Origin: Dillenia suffruticosa
Taxonomy: Eukaryota > Streptophyta > Magnoliopsida > Dilleniales > Dilleniaceae
Direction of reading: 5' to 3'
Length of the DNA stretch: 64,000 nt
Assembly (NCBI GenBank): GCA_033439265.1
Contig: JAVTVX010000010.1
Location: 26,401,056-26,465,055 of the forward strand
The notes beneath the pieces are model-generated. The model made no database searches, had not been told where the DNA came from, and saw only the letters and a list, made by a program, of their open reading frames with translations. Position numbers and translations under genes: made by a program. Positions 50,274 to 62,911 of this stretch are shown one piece after another (the first letter of the stretch is position 1; every line of letters begins with the position of its first letter).

Positions 50274-52309
50274 GTTCAAGAGCTGGCTAAGTGGAGCAAA
50301 TATATATATTTGGTGCATTGGTCAAGAGGTCAACTTGTCATCCGTACATTTTCTTTGTTTTCAGTCAACTGTGAAAGAAACTTTCAAAGTCGGCAGAAGT
50401 TCCGTAGCCATAACTGGACTAGGCCAACGCGTCAAGTACCGTACGCGGTGAATTAAATGAATTAAGTTTTTGGATGAAAATCGCTAATGTAGCTTCAGAG
50501 GGCTAACAAGAAACGTGAAACATCATTTCGCTTTCCTCTGATTCAATTCAAAATTTTTGGGTTAGAATTTTAAATTTTTTAAGATAAATTTAGTCTCTTT
50601 CTTCTTTAAAATTTCTCACGACCTCTTCTTTTTTGATTTTTCTTCTTTTAGAAATTCTCCCCGTTTTGATTTCACTCTCATCTCTTTAGGCTCTGAATTT
50701 TTCTCGTGTTCTTTCGGATCAATCAATTCTCTCTGAGATTAAGTTTTTCCTTTCTAAGCAATCGATCCTCTCTCGTTTAATAGGTCAGAGGCTGTCTTTT
50801 TGCGAAGCATCTCCATCATATCCATGCACCCATGTTCCAATCTAACCCCATGGAGATGTAAACCCATCTCCACTAGGTTCGACTAGGGTACATAGCCCCT
50901 GGTAGAAACAACTACATAGATTTACAATCTCCGCCGGATATACCCATCTCCATGGGTGCCTGGGGAAAAAATTTTCCAAGTGATCTAATTTTAATTTTAT
51001 AGAGAAAGGTGAGTTTCAACCCCCCCAAAAAAAATGGAGGAAAGAGGGAAGTGTTTGGGAGGAGGGACGAGCAAAGAGACACCACGCCAGGCTAGGATAG
51101 ATCCAACGTGTCACATCTCACGTGGCACTAACCAAGTTAAGTTCTGTCCAAAACCCGAATGTACTTCTACTTGACATATGTTTCGTTATGAAATTCAATG
51201 GGGGCCAAATGTACGAAATTAAAATTTAGGGACTATTCTTGAATCCGGCCTATAGTTTAGACGCTGAACATCTAATTTAGTAAAATTACATGACTGATAT
51301 GAAGGGACTAAGTAGAAAAATTTTTTTACATAACAATCTATATTAAAAAAGTTTGTACCTTTCTAATACAAATTAATTTAGTATACAATGCAAACATAAT
51401 TGCAATTTTTTTCTAATTTAATTCATTTTTTTAACTTAAATTTAATTCATACATACGTGTGAAATAAGCACAATACAATTTTTAAGACAAAATCACTTGG
51501 GGCCTATTCCTTAAATTTAACACTAAGAACAGAGACTTGGTCCTACACTTTTCTGCTCACTCACTTTTCTTTTTTCTTGACCAATCCATACTTGAATTAC
51601 CTAATTAATTTAATTTAAATATTATAAGATCCATTCAAGAGTTTTTTTTACATTTAATTTTTTATTTTTAAAACTCGAATTCAATCCTTTTACAAGAAAA
51701 GAAAAGAAAATCTAAGTTTCAATCACTATAGCCCCACCCCCACAAGGTATATTGGTTCTGCTCACTCACATAAACAAAGTCTGGAGAAGAAGTTTAAGTC
51801 ATGTCAATATTTTTTATTTCATTAAAAAGATGTGGAACAGAACAAATAATTTGACAAAATGGAGTCTATAAACATCCGTTCCAATGGAAAGCTCAATTGC
51901 TCATAGGCCCAGTAAAGGGTCTAAAAGCTAACGCCCAAAAACTTCACCTTTTTGTTAGACCTTGTACAATCACCTTATCCAACAGAATCCAGAATGGCAT
52001 CCATAATTTAATACGGTGAGACGGCTAAGAGATTTAGACACCCATTGGCAATCCCCCTGGAAACCAAGTTTTTCATTACCTCATCTAGTTCAAACAATCA
52101 TACAATATATACTTATGAAGGTATATATACTTGGAACATCTACCGGGTCATTGTGCTTAAGGCGAAACCAATACACACATCTTTTTCCCTTTTTCCTACA
52201 AGCAATTCACATAGCGTAACACTTGCTTTTTATAGAGATAAACCACACAAAAATCGGCCAGATCATTTCGCTCTAGGACAAGGACATGGTTTCCTAGTGG
52301 CAGGTCAAG
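50270..52309. other. Spacer between copies C and D
   Basis: No gene was seen. It holds the copy C promoter flank, a stretch with repeated CCCATCTCCATGGG-type motifs (50790-50970), AT-rich spacer and the 3' flank of copy D. The whole stretch recurs at about 54619-56693. Confidence 0.6.
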
Positions 52310-54609
52310 TTAAGTATACTGCCTTCTCATGTAGGTGTCTTCATGAACAAAAACAGGACCTTCAGTAGTCGGAGCGGTTGGTTGTGGGAACTGGGGCTGA
52401 CCCAGTGCAATGCCGGCTTGGCTGGGAAAGGCAGGATTAGCCCAGGTGCTTAATTCATTCTTACTTCGAGGCACAGAAATGAAATAGAAGATTCCAAGGG
52501 CCACAGTTACTAGGGACAAGATGCCAGCACCTGAAAAGACTCCGGGTGTTACAAGGCAAAAGTAGTAATCAGAGGCCGTGCTTTCACCTCCACGTTGATT
52601 GTTTAGTACATCAGCAGTAATCAAGAAGAGAAATACTACAACACATATGACCCTGCATGGCAACGCAATTTACCAGAATAAGCATCTCTCAGTATCAGAT
52701 GATTGTTACTACTTGTCATATAACCATGTGAATTGAGAGCAATGTACAACACTATTAATCAACATTGTAATTATCCCCAAGAAAACCAAGCTTCAATCCA
52801 ATTTCTATTCTACATTTATGTTGAGTAGAAAAGTAAGTCTTTTCAGAATGATGCAATTAAAGGATAAATTACCCCAGCTAAGTGAAATCAAGTTTGGATA
52901 GCGGAAAATCATGAAAACCCAAAGATGACCTAATTATTTTCAAAATCGGAGTATATCAGGATGAGCTCATCTGTAAGAAGATTGCTACTTTCAATACTGT
53001 CAATCAATTAACTAATCAAACTTAATGGGTTATCCAAGTAGGCCCTTGTATAATGATATCTTGAGGAGAAAGAATGTTACGGAAAAAATCGAGACCACTG
53101 AATTTTCATGCTATCTACAACATATGGCCCGCTTTTACCCTTTCCTTGTCTTGTCTAGTATCCTATTGAAGTAAAAGAAAAAAAAATGCAGAAATGTATA
53201 ACCCCCCCCCCCCCCCACCAATGCAAAGGAACATATAAGATGCTGATCTATGGTTAAATCATGGTCTATTGCGAGCCCTTAAGTTTCACCGGCAAAAAAG
53301 GCACATAATGATGATCAACAAGATTCAGATGACAATTACCAGGAAACAATAAACGAAGACAGTGCCAGTTTCCATTTGGTGTTTGAAGGACGAGGGCCTC
53401 TATGGCAACAACAACACTTAGCTGCAATGCTAATACATAGCAAACAAAAGAGCATGTGCAGCAACTAATCCAAGAGTTGTACTTTCAGTTGTAGGGAATT
53501 CGCAGTCAGTATCGGGTATGTCTGCATCCGGAGATTTCTGCAAAATCAAATATAGCAACAGCTTAGACTGTGTAAATCCCTGTACTAAGCTATCAAGAAT
53601 AGTTGAATTCAGTCAAACCAATGAAACGCTATGTTTATTCAACAAAACATGCACACAATCACATGCACATGCCCGCATCCGTCCATAACGAATAGGATTG
53701 ACGGTGCACTGGATATGAAATTCAAAACAACTTTCCATCAACTATTTAAGTCAATTGAATAATAACCAGGAAGAGAAAAAGGTTAATGCATAAGTAGCAA
53801 TACGAGGAAATCAGGAACTTATCCTTGCGGGGCCGTGGGGAGCAGCAGGGTGAAGGGTTTCCCCGACATTGTGTTTACCAAGGGTAGTTAGTGCATATTC
53901 ACTTCAGGTAAAGATGAAACAATCCTATAAAACCATTTATATGAAGAGTATTTAACAGCCAAAGCGAGAGAGGGTTTGGTTGGCGATGATTGAAGAATGT
54001 TTCTGTCTGATGATTGAATTGACAAATGCCTGAATAAACTTTGATGTTTCCTAACATTGCAACCGATATTTCTTCAGCTTGAAATCTCAAACCAATTTCT
54101 TTTCGAAGTAATTGAATTTGGGTTTCATTTATTGGACATATGAAGGAAATAATCTTAAATTAGTAGACCCCAAATGAATTGTTGATCTTGCTTGGTGGTG
54201 TGGTGACTCAACATTGATTTCAACCGATTCAAGTATTTTATATAACCAAACAGAACGCCCAATTTGAATCTGCACCATTTAAGACTAAAACCTAATTAGA
54301 AAAAGTGGGGTCCGATTCAATGGAGAAAATTTTCGGAGTTCAACCAGCTAATTGCATCTCAGGAACAGTATAGGAAAAAAAAAGATTAACTGGAAAAGCA
54401 CACAATAATTGATCAATGAAAGAAACTTTTCAATAGACTCCAAAAATATATAAGGGACAAACAAGATTCAGAAAGAATAGATAAAAAGATTAAGATTGTA
54501 ATTAATCACTCACATCTTCTCGTGTTCCTTCTGCACCAAAAGCCAAAGCAGCTGCCAGCAACCCTGCAATCCCCACAAGACAGCATATCACCTTTTCATT
54601 TTTATCCAT
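52310..54609 (-). pseudogene. DUF1218 family gene disrupted in exon 2 (copy D)
   Basis: Exons are 54609-54514, 53537-53340 and 52652-52310. Exon 1 (MDKNEKVICCLVGIAGLL) and exon 3 are open, and exon 3 ends in the family-typical VHEDTYMRRQYT. Exon 2 matches copy C except for a missing TTGAG (plus-strand sense) at 53440/53441. The frame shifts after HALLFA and meets TAG at 53432-53430. Splice sites are normal. As written it cannot make the full protein, so a pseudogene is likely. Because it is otherwise so close to copy C, an assembly or base-calling error should be considered. Confidence 0.75.
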
Positions 54610-54618
54610 CTCTCTCTA

Positions 54619-54661
54619 CTTGTTCAAGAGCTGGCCAAGTGGACTACGTCGGTTTCCTTGC

Positions 54662-54692
<31 letters not shown>

Positions 54693-56693
54693 TGTGAATG
54701 GTCATATCATAGTTCAGGCAATGCAAATATATATATATTTGGTGCGTTGGTTAAAAGGTCAACATTATCGTCCGTACATCTTGTTTGTTTTCGGTCAACT
54801 GCCAAAAGGACTTTCAAAGAAGGCAAAGTTCCGTAGCCATAACTGAACTGGGCCAACGCGGCATGTACCGTGCGCGGTGAATTAAACTGTAATTCTGTAT
54901 CAAAAAATCCATAGAACATGCGGATGCTAGGTTTTTGAATGAAAATCGCTAACGTAGCTTTAGAGGGGTAACATGAAACGTGAAACATAATTTCTCTCTC
55001 CTTTGATTCAATTCAAAATTTTTTGGGTTAGAATTTCAAATTTTTTAAGATTAAATTTAGTCTCTCTCTTCTTTCTCACGATCTCTTCTTCTTTTTTGAT
55101 TTTTCTTCTTTCAGAAATTCTCCCCGTTTTGATTTCACTCTCGTCTCTTTAGACTCTGAATTTTTCTCATGTTCTTTCGGATCAACCAATTCTCTCTGCG
55201 ACTGAGTTTTTCTTTTCTAAGCAATCGATCCTCTCTCTCTTAATAGGTCAGAGGCGAAGCGTCACCATCAGATCCATGAACCCAAGTTCCAATCTAAACC
55301 CATGGAGATGCAAACCCATCTCCATCTAGGTTTGACAAGGGGCAAGGGTACATTACCCCCCCTTGTAGAAACAACTACACTAGATTTACAATCTCCGCTG
55401 GATATACCCATCTCCATGATGTGATTTAATTCACCCATCTCCATGGGTGCTTTGGGAAAAAATTTTCCTAGTGATTTAATTTTAATTTTATAGAGAAAGG
55501 TGTGTTTTAACCCCCCCCCCCAAAAAAAATGGAGAAAAGAGAGAAGACATCACGCCAAGGCTTGGATGGATCTAACGTGTCACTAGCAAAGTTAAATTCT
55601 GTCCAACAAAATTACATGAATAATCTGAAGGGACTAAAGAGAATTTTTTTTTTTTTTTTTTTGCATAATCTATATTGAAAAAGTTTGAACCTTTCTCGTA
55701 CGAATTAATTTAGGACACAGTGCAAATATAAATGCAAATTTTTTCTAATTTAAGTTCGGACCTTTCTAATACAAATTAATTTAGTACACAGTGCAGAGGT
55801 AATCACAATTTTTTCTAATTTAATTCATTTTTTTAATTTAAATTTAATTCATGTATACGTGTGAAATAAGCACTATAAAATTTTTAAGATAAGGTCACTT
55901 GGGGCCTATTCCTTAAATTTAACACTAAGAACAGAGATAGTCCTACGCTTTTTTCTGCTCACTCACTTTTCTTTTTACCTTGACCGATCAATATTTAAAT
56001 TAATTAATTAATTCGATTCGAATATCGTGAAATTCATTTAAAAGTTCTCTTCTAATGTTTTTTTTTTTATTTTTAAAATTTAAATTTTAAATTTTTGTTA
56101 AGAGAATCTGATGTTCAATCACACTGTAATCACATATTACATTGGTTCTGCTCACTCACATTAACCAAGTCAGGAGAAGAAGTTTAAGTCATGTCAATAT
56201 TTTTTATTTCATTAAAAAAATAGGAACAGAACAAGTCACATGACAAAATGAAGTCTATAAACATCCGCAATAGAAAGCTCAACCGCACATTGATCCGGTA
56301 AAGGGTCTAAAAGCAACCGCCCAAAGACTTCACCCTTTGTTAGACCTTTGTACAACCACCTTATCCAACAAAATCTAGAATGGCATCCATAATTTAATAC
56401 GGTGAGACAGCTAAGAGATTCAGACACCCATTGGCAATCCCCTTGTAAACTAAGTTTTTCATTACCTCATCTAGTTCAAACAATCAGACAACATATACTT
56501 ATCAAGGTATATATACTTGAACATCTACCATGCCATTGTGCTTAAGGCGAAACCAATACAACATCTTTTTCTCTGTTTCCTACAAGCAATTCACATAGCG
56601 TAACACTTGCTTTTTATAGAGATAAACCACACAAAAATCGGCCAGATCATTTCGCTCTAGGACAAGGACATGGTTACCTAGTGGCAGGTCAAG
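54619..56693. other. Spacer between copies D and E
   Basis: This is the second copy of the spacer seen at 50270-52309, with a poly-T run (54664-54693), a C-run near 55512 and the same CCCATCTCCATGGG-type motifs (55290-55460). No coding sequence was found. Confidence 0.6.
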
Positions 56694-59600
56694 TCAAGTA
56701 TACTGCCTTCTCATGTAGGTGTCTTCATGAACAAAAACAGGACTTTCGGTAGTCTGAGCGGTTGGTTGTGGGAACTGGGGCTGGGCCATTGCAATGCCGC
56801 CTTGTGTAGGAATGGCAGGATTTGCCCACTCATTCTTTCGTGGAGATGGTGCGAGGTAATAGAAGATTCCGAGGGCCACAGTTACAATGGACAAGATACC
56901 AGCTCCTGAAAAGACTCCAGGTCTTACAACATGGCAATAGTAGTAATTTGTATCCGTGCTTTCCTCTCCTTGTTGAGCATTTAGTGCAGCAGCAGTAAGC
57001 AAGATCAGAATAGCTATAGCAAATGTCACCCTGCATGGCAACGCAATTTACCAGACGAAACATTCACCAATATCAGATGATGTTATTACTTGTAATAACC
57101 ACTTGATTTGTGAGTAATGTACAATACAAATAGTCAACAACTTAATTGTTCCCAACAAGCCGAGCCTCAATTTTTGCATTTGTAGATTCTGTAAAATTAG
57201 AGAGTGAACATACCTCTGCAGCAAATAAAATTTCAGTAGCAAATTCATATTGAATAGAAAAATAAATGTTGCGGAATGATGCAAGTTCAGGAAAAATTAT
57301 CCCAGTTAAATGCAATTGAGTTTGGACAGCAAAAAATCATGAAAACACAGAAATGACCTACTTTTACCTAATTTAATTTCAAAACAGAATACATTAAGAT
57401 GAGCTCACTGGTAAGAAGATCTTTACTTTCAAATACTTTCAATCAAATTACTAATCAAACATAATGGGGAATCCAAGCACGCCCTGATCATGTAATGATA
57501 TCATCTTGAGGATAAAGGGAGTTAAAACTCGACAGCTATTTCAATCACTAAATTATTCTTACCATCTATAATATAAGACATGCTTTTGCGCTTTCCTTAT
57601 CTAGTATCCTGTTGAAATTAAAAGCAACAAAAGCAGAAAAGTATACTCCAGAATGCGAAGATACATACCAGAACATAATTTAGGATTAAGATACTTATAT
57701 AAGATTGTCAAAAATCATTCTTAAGGGGCAAGCAAAGTAACACTTCTATGCAGCCTATGCAAAACAAAAAAAATGCTGGACCTTGGTTAAATCATGCATC
57801 AAAATTAGGCATGCCAAATCTAATACAAGCCCTTAAGTTTCACTTTCAAAATGCAACATAAAGATAATAAACAAGATTCAGAATGACCATTACCAGGAAA
57901 CAATAAAGGAAATTAGTGCTAGTATCCAACTAGTGTTTGAAGGATAAGGGCCTCTATAGCAACAAAAACACCTAGCTGCAACGCTAACAATTATTTGAGC
58001 AAGCAAAAGAGTGAGTGCAGCAACCAATCCAAGAGTTGAAGCAGAATTGTCACTTGTGGGGAATATGCATTTAGTAACAGATACGTATTTTACCTGAGAT
58101 CCCTACAAAATCAAACATAGCAAAAACTTAGACCGTGTAGATACCTGCACTAAGCTATTAAGACAATTAAACACAGTCTAACAACAAACAAACAAATAAG
58201 CTATGATTATTCAATAAAACATGCATGCATTTGTACATAGCAACATGGGATGACCATGCCCAGAATATGAAACTCAGAACCACTTTCTGTTAACTATTTA
58301 AGTCCATTAAATAATAACTGGGAAAAGAAAAGAAAAAGTTAATAAATAAGTAGAAATATGAGGAAATCATAAACTTCCACTTAATCCCAAATATGCCATT
58401 TGAAGTCAAAATATACAGACTTTAACTTTATTTTGCATTTTTGAGAACACCTCCACAAAGTTGCAGAAAGGTGGCACAACACAATATTCTTCAATCTCTC
58501 CAAAAGAGGGGAAAAAAATCAATGCATCAAACGTATCGTCATCTCTTCTTCATAGGAAATCCCAAATCTCAAACTTAGAAAATTTTGGCTTCAAGGAAAA
58601 ACGTAGTTTCTACTGAGAAATTCTTTTGATCTGTCCTTCTACACTCTTTCAGTATTAACTCTAACAGACAAGCAAACAGGACAGATACGTACAGGTTCTT
58701 TTATACATCATCAAATCCATGCTTAAATTCAAATGACCCCGTATGGAGTTTTTCAACATCAACTCTTCTACCATATATTGGGTGCTTTGGAAACTAACTT
58801 TGTATGAAGTTTAATTTCAAAGTCATAAAGTTCTAAGTTCTCCAAAAAAGAAATGGGAAATCTAAAAGAACCAAACTGGAACTTGAGGATCCCAAATTGA
58901 GATGCTCTACAATGAGTAAATTACACACAGACATAAGCCTTAATCGGAGTAAAAACAACACTTAATGGATAGAGTATATTTCCCCATCTACACTATGGCC
59001 ATGCCTAAGAGCATATTGGTCGAGGTAGACTCTTGTTTTTGATCAACCAAAACCCAAAAATAGAAATTACAAACACACACACACACGGATTTTAACTTTA
59101 TTTTGCATTTTTGAGAACACCTCCACAAAGTTGCAGAAAGGGGGCACAACACATGATTCTTCAATCTCTCCAAAAGAGGGGGAAAAATCAATGTCTCAAA
59201 CCTATCGTTATCTCTTCTTCATAGGAAATCCCAAATCTCAAACTTAGAAAATTTCGGCTTCATGGAAAAAGGTAGTTTCTAATGAGAAATTCTTTTGATC
59301 TGTCCTTCTACACTTTTTCGGTATTAACTCTGACAGACAAGCAAACAGGACAGATAAATACAGTTTCTTTTATACATCATGAAAACCATGCTTAAATTCA
59401 AATGACTCCGTATGGAGTTTTTCTACTTCAACTCTTCTACCCTATTTTAGGTGCTTTGGAAACTAACTTTGTATGAAGTTTAATTTCAAAGTCATAAAGT
59501 TCTAAATTCTCCAAAAAAGAAACGGGAAATCTAAAAGAACCCAAGTAGAACTTGAGGATCCCAAATTGAGATGCTCTACAATGATTAAATTACACACAGA

Positions 59601-60877
59601 CATAAGCCTTAATAGGAGTAAAAACAACAGTTAATGGATAGAGTATACTTTTTCCCCATCTAGATTATGGCCGTGCCTAAGAGCATATCAGTTGAGGTAG
59701 ACTCTTGTTTTTGATCAATCAAAACGCAAAAATAGAAATTACAAATACACACACACAAATATGCTTTCTCGTCCTGTCGCCATATGTGCTTATTACGACA
59801 GAAAATTGGATCGTTTTGGTTGAGATATATATTTGTCTTAGCTGTAATCTTGTATTCTCGATATTTACATATAACTAGCACCTCAAAACTAGGAATCACT
59901 AGTTCCTACCTATTGTAATGGTGTTCCTACCTATTATAATAGTGTTCCTACTTCAGATTAGAATCCTATATGTTTATTTGTAGTCAGCAAAGCTCGGATA
60001 TATTATCCACCTTTCACGCTTTCAGTTTCCAACTGTTAAAATATAAGTTGTGCATTTGAAAACTAGTAAATAAATAAAAAATAGCTAGTTTTTACTTTTA
60101 TCATCAGAATATAATCAGATGTGGAAAATGTCAGAGCAAATTCAGGAATCATGTTCTTATGGTTTATTTCAAAAATGCACATGCAATTGAAGCATCTTAT
60201 TTATGGCATATGTATCTAGTCACAAGATTTCATTGCAAATGAACTTTATTGAAGGGTTTAAAGTTTGATTAAATGCGATTAGCAATTCCCCTTCCCCTCC
60301 CACCCCCAATGATAATTTTGAATAGCTAATTTTTCACCTTAAAATTAGTAAGTACCAAGTAGATCTCAACCACGGACACTTTGTCAACTAAGGACTTTCA
60401 GGAAACAACAAGAAAACAAGCAAAACAAAACAAAAAAGAAAAAAAAAATCAAATCTCCAAGCATAACATAAGATGTTCACTGAAATTAGTAATCTCAAAT
60501 CCGCACTCCACATTCCAAACACTAATTTTTTTCAAAAGGTTAAAAATAAGGGTTCAATGGAAATCCTCTGCTAAGTCAACTTCAAAGCAACTACTTCTCG
60601 TTGCCCGTGAAAGAATCAATCTCCGGAGCAGTGTACCAAAAATAGCAAAATCCAATAGGACAAACAACAGATTAAGAATTATTGAAAGAAATCCATTTCA
60701 ATTCACACCAAACTACACATGAAATTAAGAAAACACAAGCTTCAGCTTCAATGCTTGTTGAGGGTGTCAAGATTTGTGATCATTACCTTAACTTTAGTAC
60801 CCTCAGCAATAAAGGCCAAAACAGCTGTTAAGAACCCTAAGAACCCAACAACACCACACAGAATCTTATCACCTCGG

Positions 60878-60882
<5 letters not shown>
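56694..60882 (-). CDS. DUF1218 family four-helix membrane protein (copy E)
   Basis: Exons 60882-60787, 58102-57894 and 57030-56694 join in frame to 213 residues. Exon 1 is MDRGDKILCGVVGFLGFL. Exon 2 is GSQVKYVSVTKCIFPTSD followed by a helix (LGLVAALTLLLAQIIVSVAA) and CFCCYRGPYPS. Exon 3 has two helices and ends VHEDTYMRRQYT. All four hydrophobic segments and the conserved tail are present. It is the most upstream gene of the array and the likely parent of the exon 3 tail and 3' flank now found at copy D. Intron 1 (2.7 kb) contains a 670-bp tandem duplication. The first residues of exon 2 differ from the other copies. Confidence 0.92.
58421..59757. repeat. Tandem duplication of about 670 bp in intron 1 of copy E
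   Basis: 58421-59086 and 59091-59757 match throughout with scattered differences. Each begins TTTAACTTTATTTTGCATTT and ends in a run of CACACA after TAGAAATTACAAA. The AC-rich ends suggest slippage or recombination at short repeats. It has no coding content. Confidence 0.9.

Positions 60883-60911
<29 letters not shown>
60883..60911. repeat. (CT)n tract at the 5' end of DUF1218 copy E
   Basis: The CT run (GA on the transcript strand) touches the copy E start codon directly, so it would lie at the end of the leader. Confidence 0.9.
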
Positions 60912-60913
<2 letters not shown>

Positions 60914-62911
60914 CAATTAGTTTCTCTGAATTGTATTTGTTAGGTGCCTTCTCTGTTTGCAAAAATATTAGTTCTTGCTTAATAAACACGGTGGAGTGCA
61001 GGCCGAAGGTTTCAAATGGCACGCGAGAGGCACGGACATGGATCTGCTATGGATGATGTCACACATGATCATCATCACCTCAACTCAAAAATTGCCACGT
61101 CATCAGATTTACCGGTGACTCTCTGATAGCTAATGCTCTATTTTCTTATTTCGCCACGTGACAACATCTGAGTGGGGCTTGAGTTGAGGTTCTCAAAAGA
61201 ATGGAAAATACAGTACATGAAACTATCCCCGAAATTAAAAAGAAAAAGATAAAAAAATGGTGGTAGTTGTTGGAAATTTCTACGATGTTTCGGTTAAGGC
61301 TGCTAGGTTTATTATTTAAAAAATATATATATTAAAAAATTCACTATGTCATATGATACAAGTACCCGATAAACATATTAGGCAAACCAAAAACTCTTTA
61401 TATATAAATTTAAATTTTTCCCACAGTGATTATTGAAAATTAAATATCGATGTTTTTGTTTGGTTAAAAAAGGGTAAGGTGAGTAGAGATTTGACCATTT
61501 TGCAAATTTTTCTTTTATTTTTACGATCCTCATTATCATAATTTTTGACAATATTGTTTGTATGTCTTCCTAGCATTATGCCCCACTAGGGGTGTTATGA
61601 CACCCGAGTCGAGCTCGGGTATCATAATACCCGAGCTCGAGCTCGATGTACTTTAGGTGAACTCGATCTCGAGCTCATCGAGTTTGTATTTTTCGAGTTC
61701 GAACTTGAGTTCGAAGTGTCATTAGGTAGTGTCATTGGGTGATGCAGGTGATATATTTAAAAAATATACTTAAAAATATAATTTTATATATAATTTTTTT
61801 TAAAATATATAATTATATATAAAAATTATTTTTTTAAAAAAATTAAAATATTTCGAATAGCTCGTCAAGTTTTCGAGCTCGACACAGCTGGGCTCGAGCT
61901 CGAGCTCGATACCCAGCTACCCGAGCCCGGGCTCGGCCTCGAGCTTTGACCGGGCAGTGTCACGGGTACCCGTGACACCACCCGGTGTCATTAACACCCC
62001 TATACCCCAGCAGTTTAATGTCTCTTTTGCAACTGAAACATCGAAAATGAATTGATATTTGGATACGCACTGCTAGTGAATGCCCCATCAGTTTAATGTT
62101 CCTTTGACAATATTGTTTAATGAATTGACATTTGTATGTATTCCTAATTGACTGGTTGGTCGATGTTCACAACAAATTTCAACTTTTGCCCAAACTCTCT
62201 CACAAAAGCCCATTATCATTAGAATTTAAGCACAAAATCCAGTAGATTGCGGGAATGGAGTGAACCTCCCCAACGGGTGGATGCAACCGACTTTCTGACA
62301 CTCATATATCAAATTCTACTCGGTAGAAGGCCACTGGCCTTGAGACTTCTTCGGTGCTTAGTATTTGGTCAACTCACAATATTCAACTTTTCTTAAGTCA
62401 TGGAAACATTTCGTAATTAGTAAAAAGACTTTGAATCATAATCAATAAAAAAAGTAATCTCTCGACAATTAGAACTTTTCTAATCAGAAGGATTCCCAAT
62501 CTTTTGGAAATCTTCCATTAAGAATCTTGCGATCTTGGGACACTTTGATATGGAATCTAAGGTTTTTATACCCCAAAAATACACGAGACTCAAAAAAACA
62601 ACTTATATATATACACGTCAAAAGGCCACTGTCCAGGTACGCTCTTTCGACTTACACTTAGCACATAAAGGCATCACGAAGTTCTCTTTCAATCTGTTTC
62701 TTTTTTCAAAAACCGCTTTCTGATTTGAGTATCGAAGTCTCCCCACCGGAGCACCCTCCGGTGGCTTTTTGTAGGTCTCATCGATCAAGATTGCCCAACA
62801 ATTGGTCAACTCGTTCGAAAGCCATTATCTATGGAGTAAGATGCACGTCCAACAATACCCATTTAAGTTTTAGTCATAGACCTTGCTTACTCGCACCAAC
62901 AAGTTTTAGTC
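60912..62911. other. Intergenic region upstream of copy E
   Basis: Apart from the MITE (61587-62002, listed separately) there is no recognised gene. 61000-61200 is a likely promoter flank of copy E. 62000-62900 shows only short unsupported frames. Confidence 0.5.
61587..62002. mobile_element. hAT-like non-autonomous MITE
   Basis: The ends are terminal inverted repeats: left TAGGGGTGTTATGACACC, right the complement of TAGGGGTGTTAATGACACC, followed inward by GAGCTCGAGCTCG-rich arms around an AT-rich centre. The TAGGGGTG terminus and 8-bp flanks (TGCCCCAC at 61579-61586, TACCCCAG at 62003-62010, 6 of 8 matching) fit the hAT superfamily. At 416 bp it carries no transposase. Confidence 0.75.

Larger units (their letters stand above)
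48004..56728. repeat. Two tandem units of about 4.4 kb (copy C and copy D)
   Basis: Unit 1 is about 48004-52344 and unit 2 about 52345-56728. The same order recurs: exon 3, intron, exon 2, intron, exon 1, 5' flank, an AT-rich spacer, then the 3' flank of the next gene. The offset is 4341 bp at exon 3, 4411 at exon 1 and about 4388 in the spacer, so a few indels separate them. Similarity is very high by eye. Both outer junctions fall inside the C-terminal part of exon 3. Confidence 0.85.
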
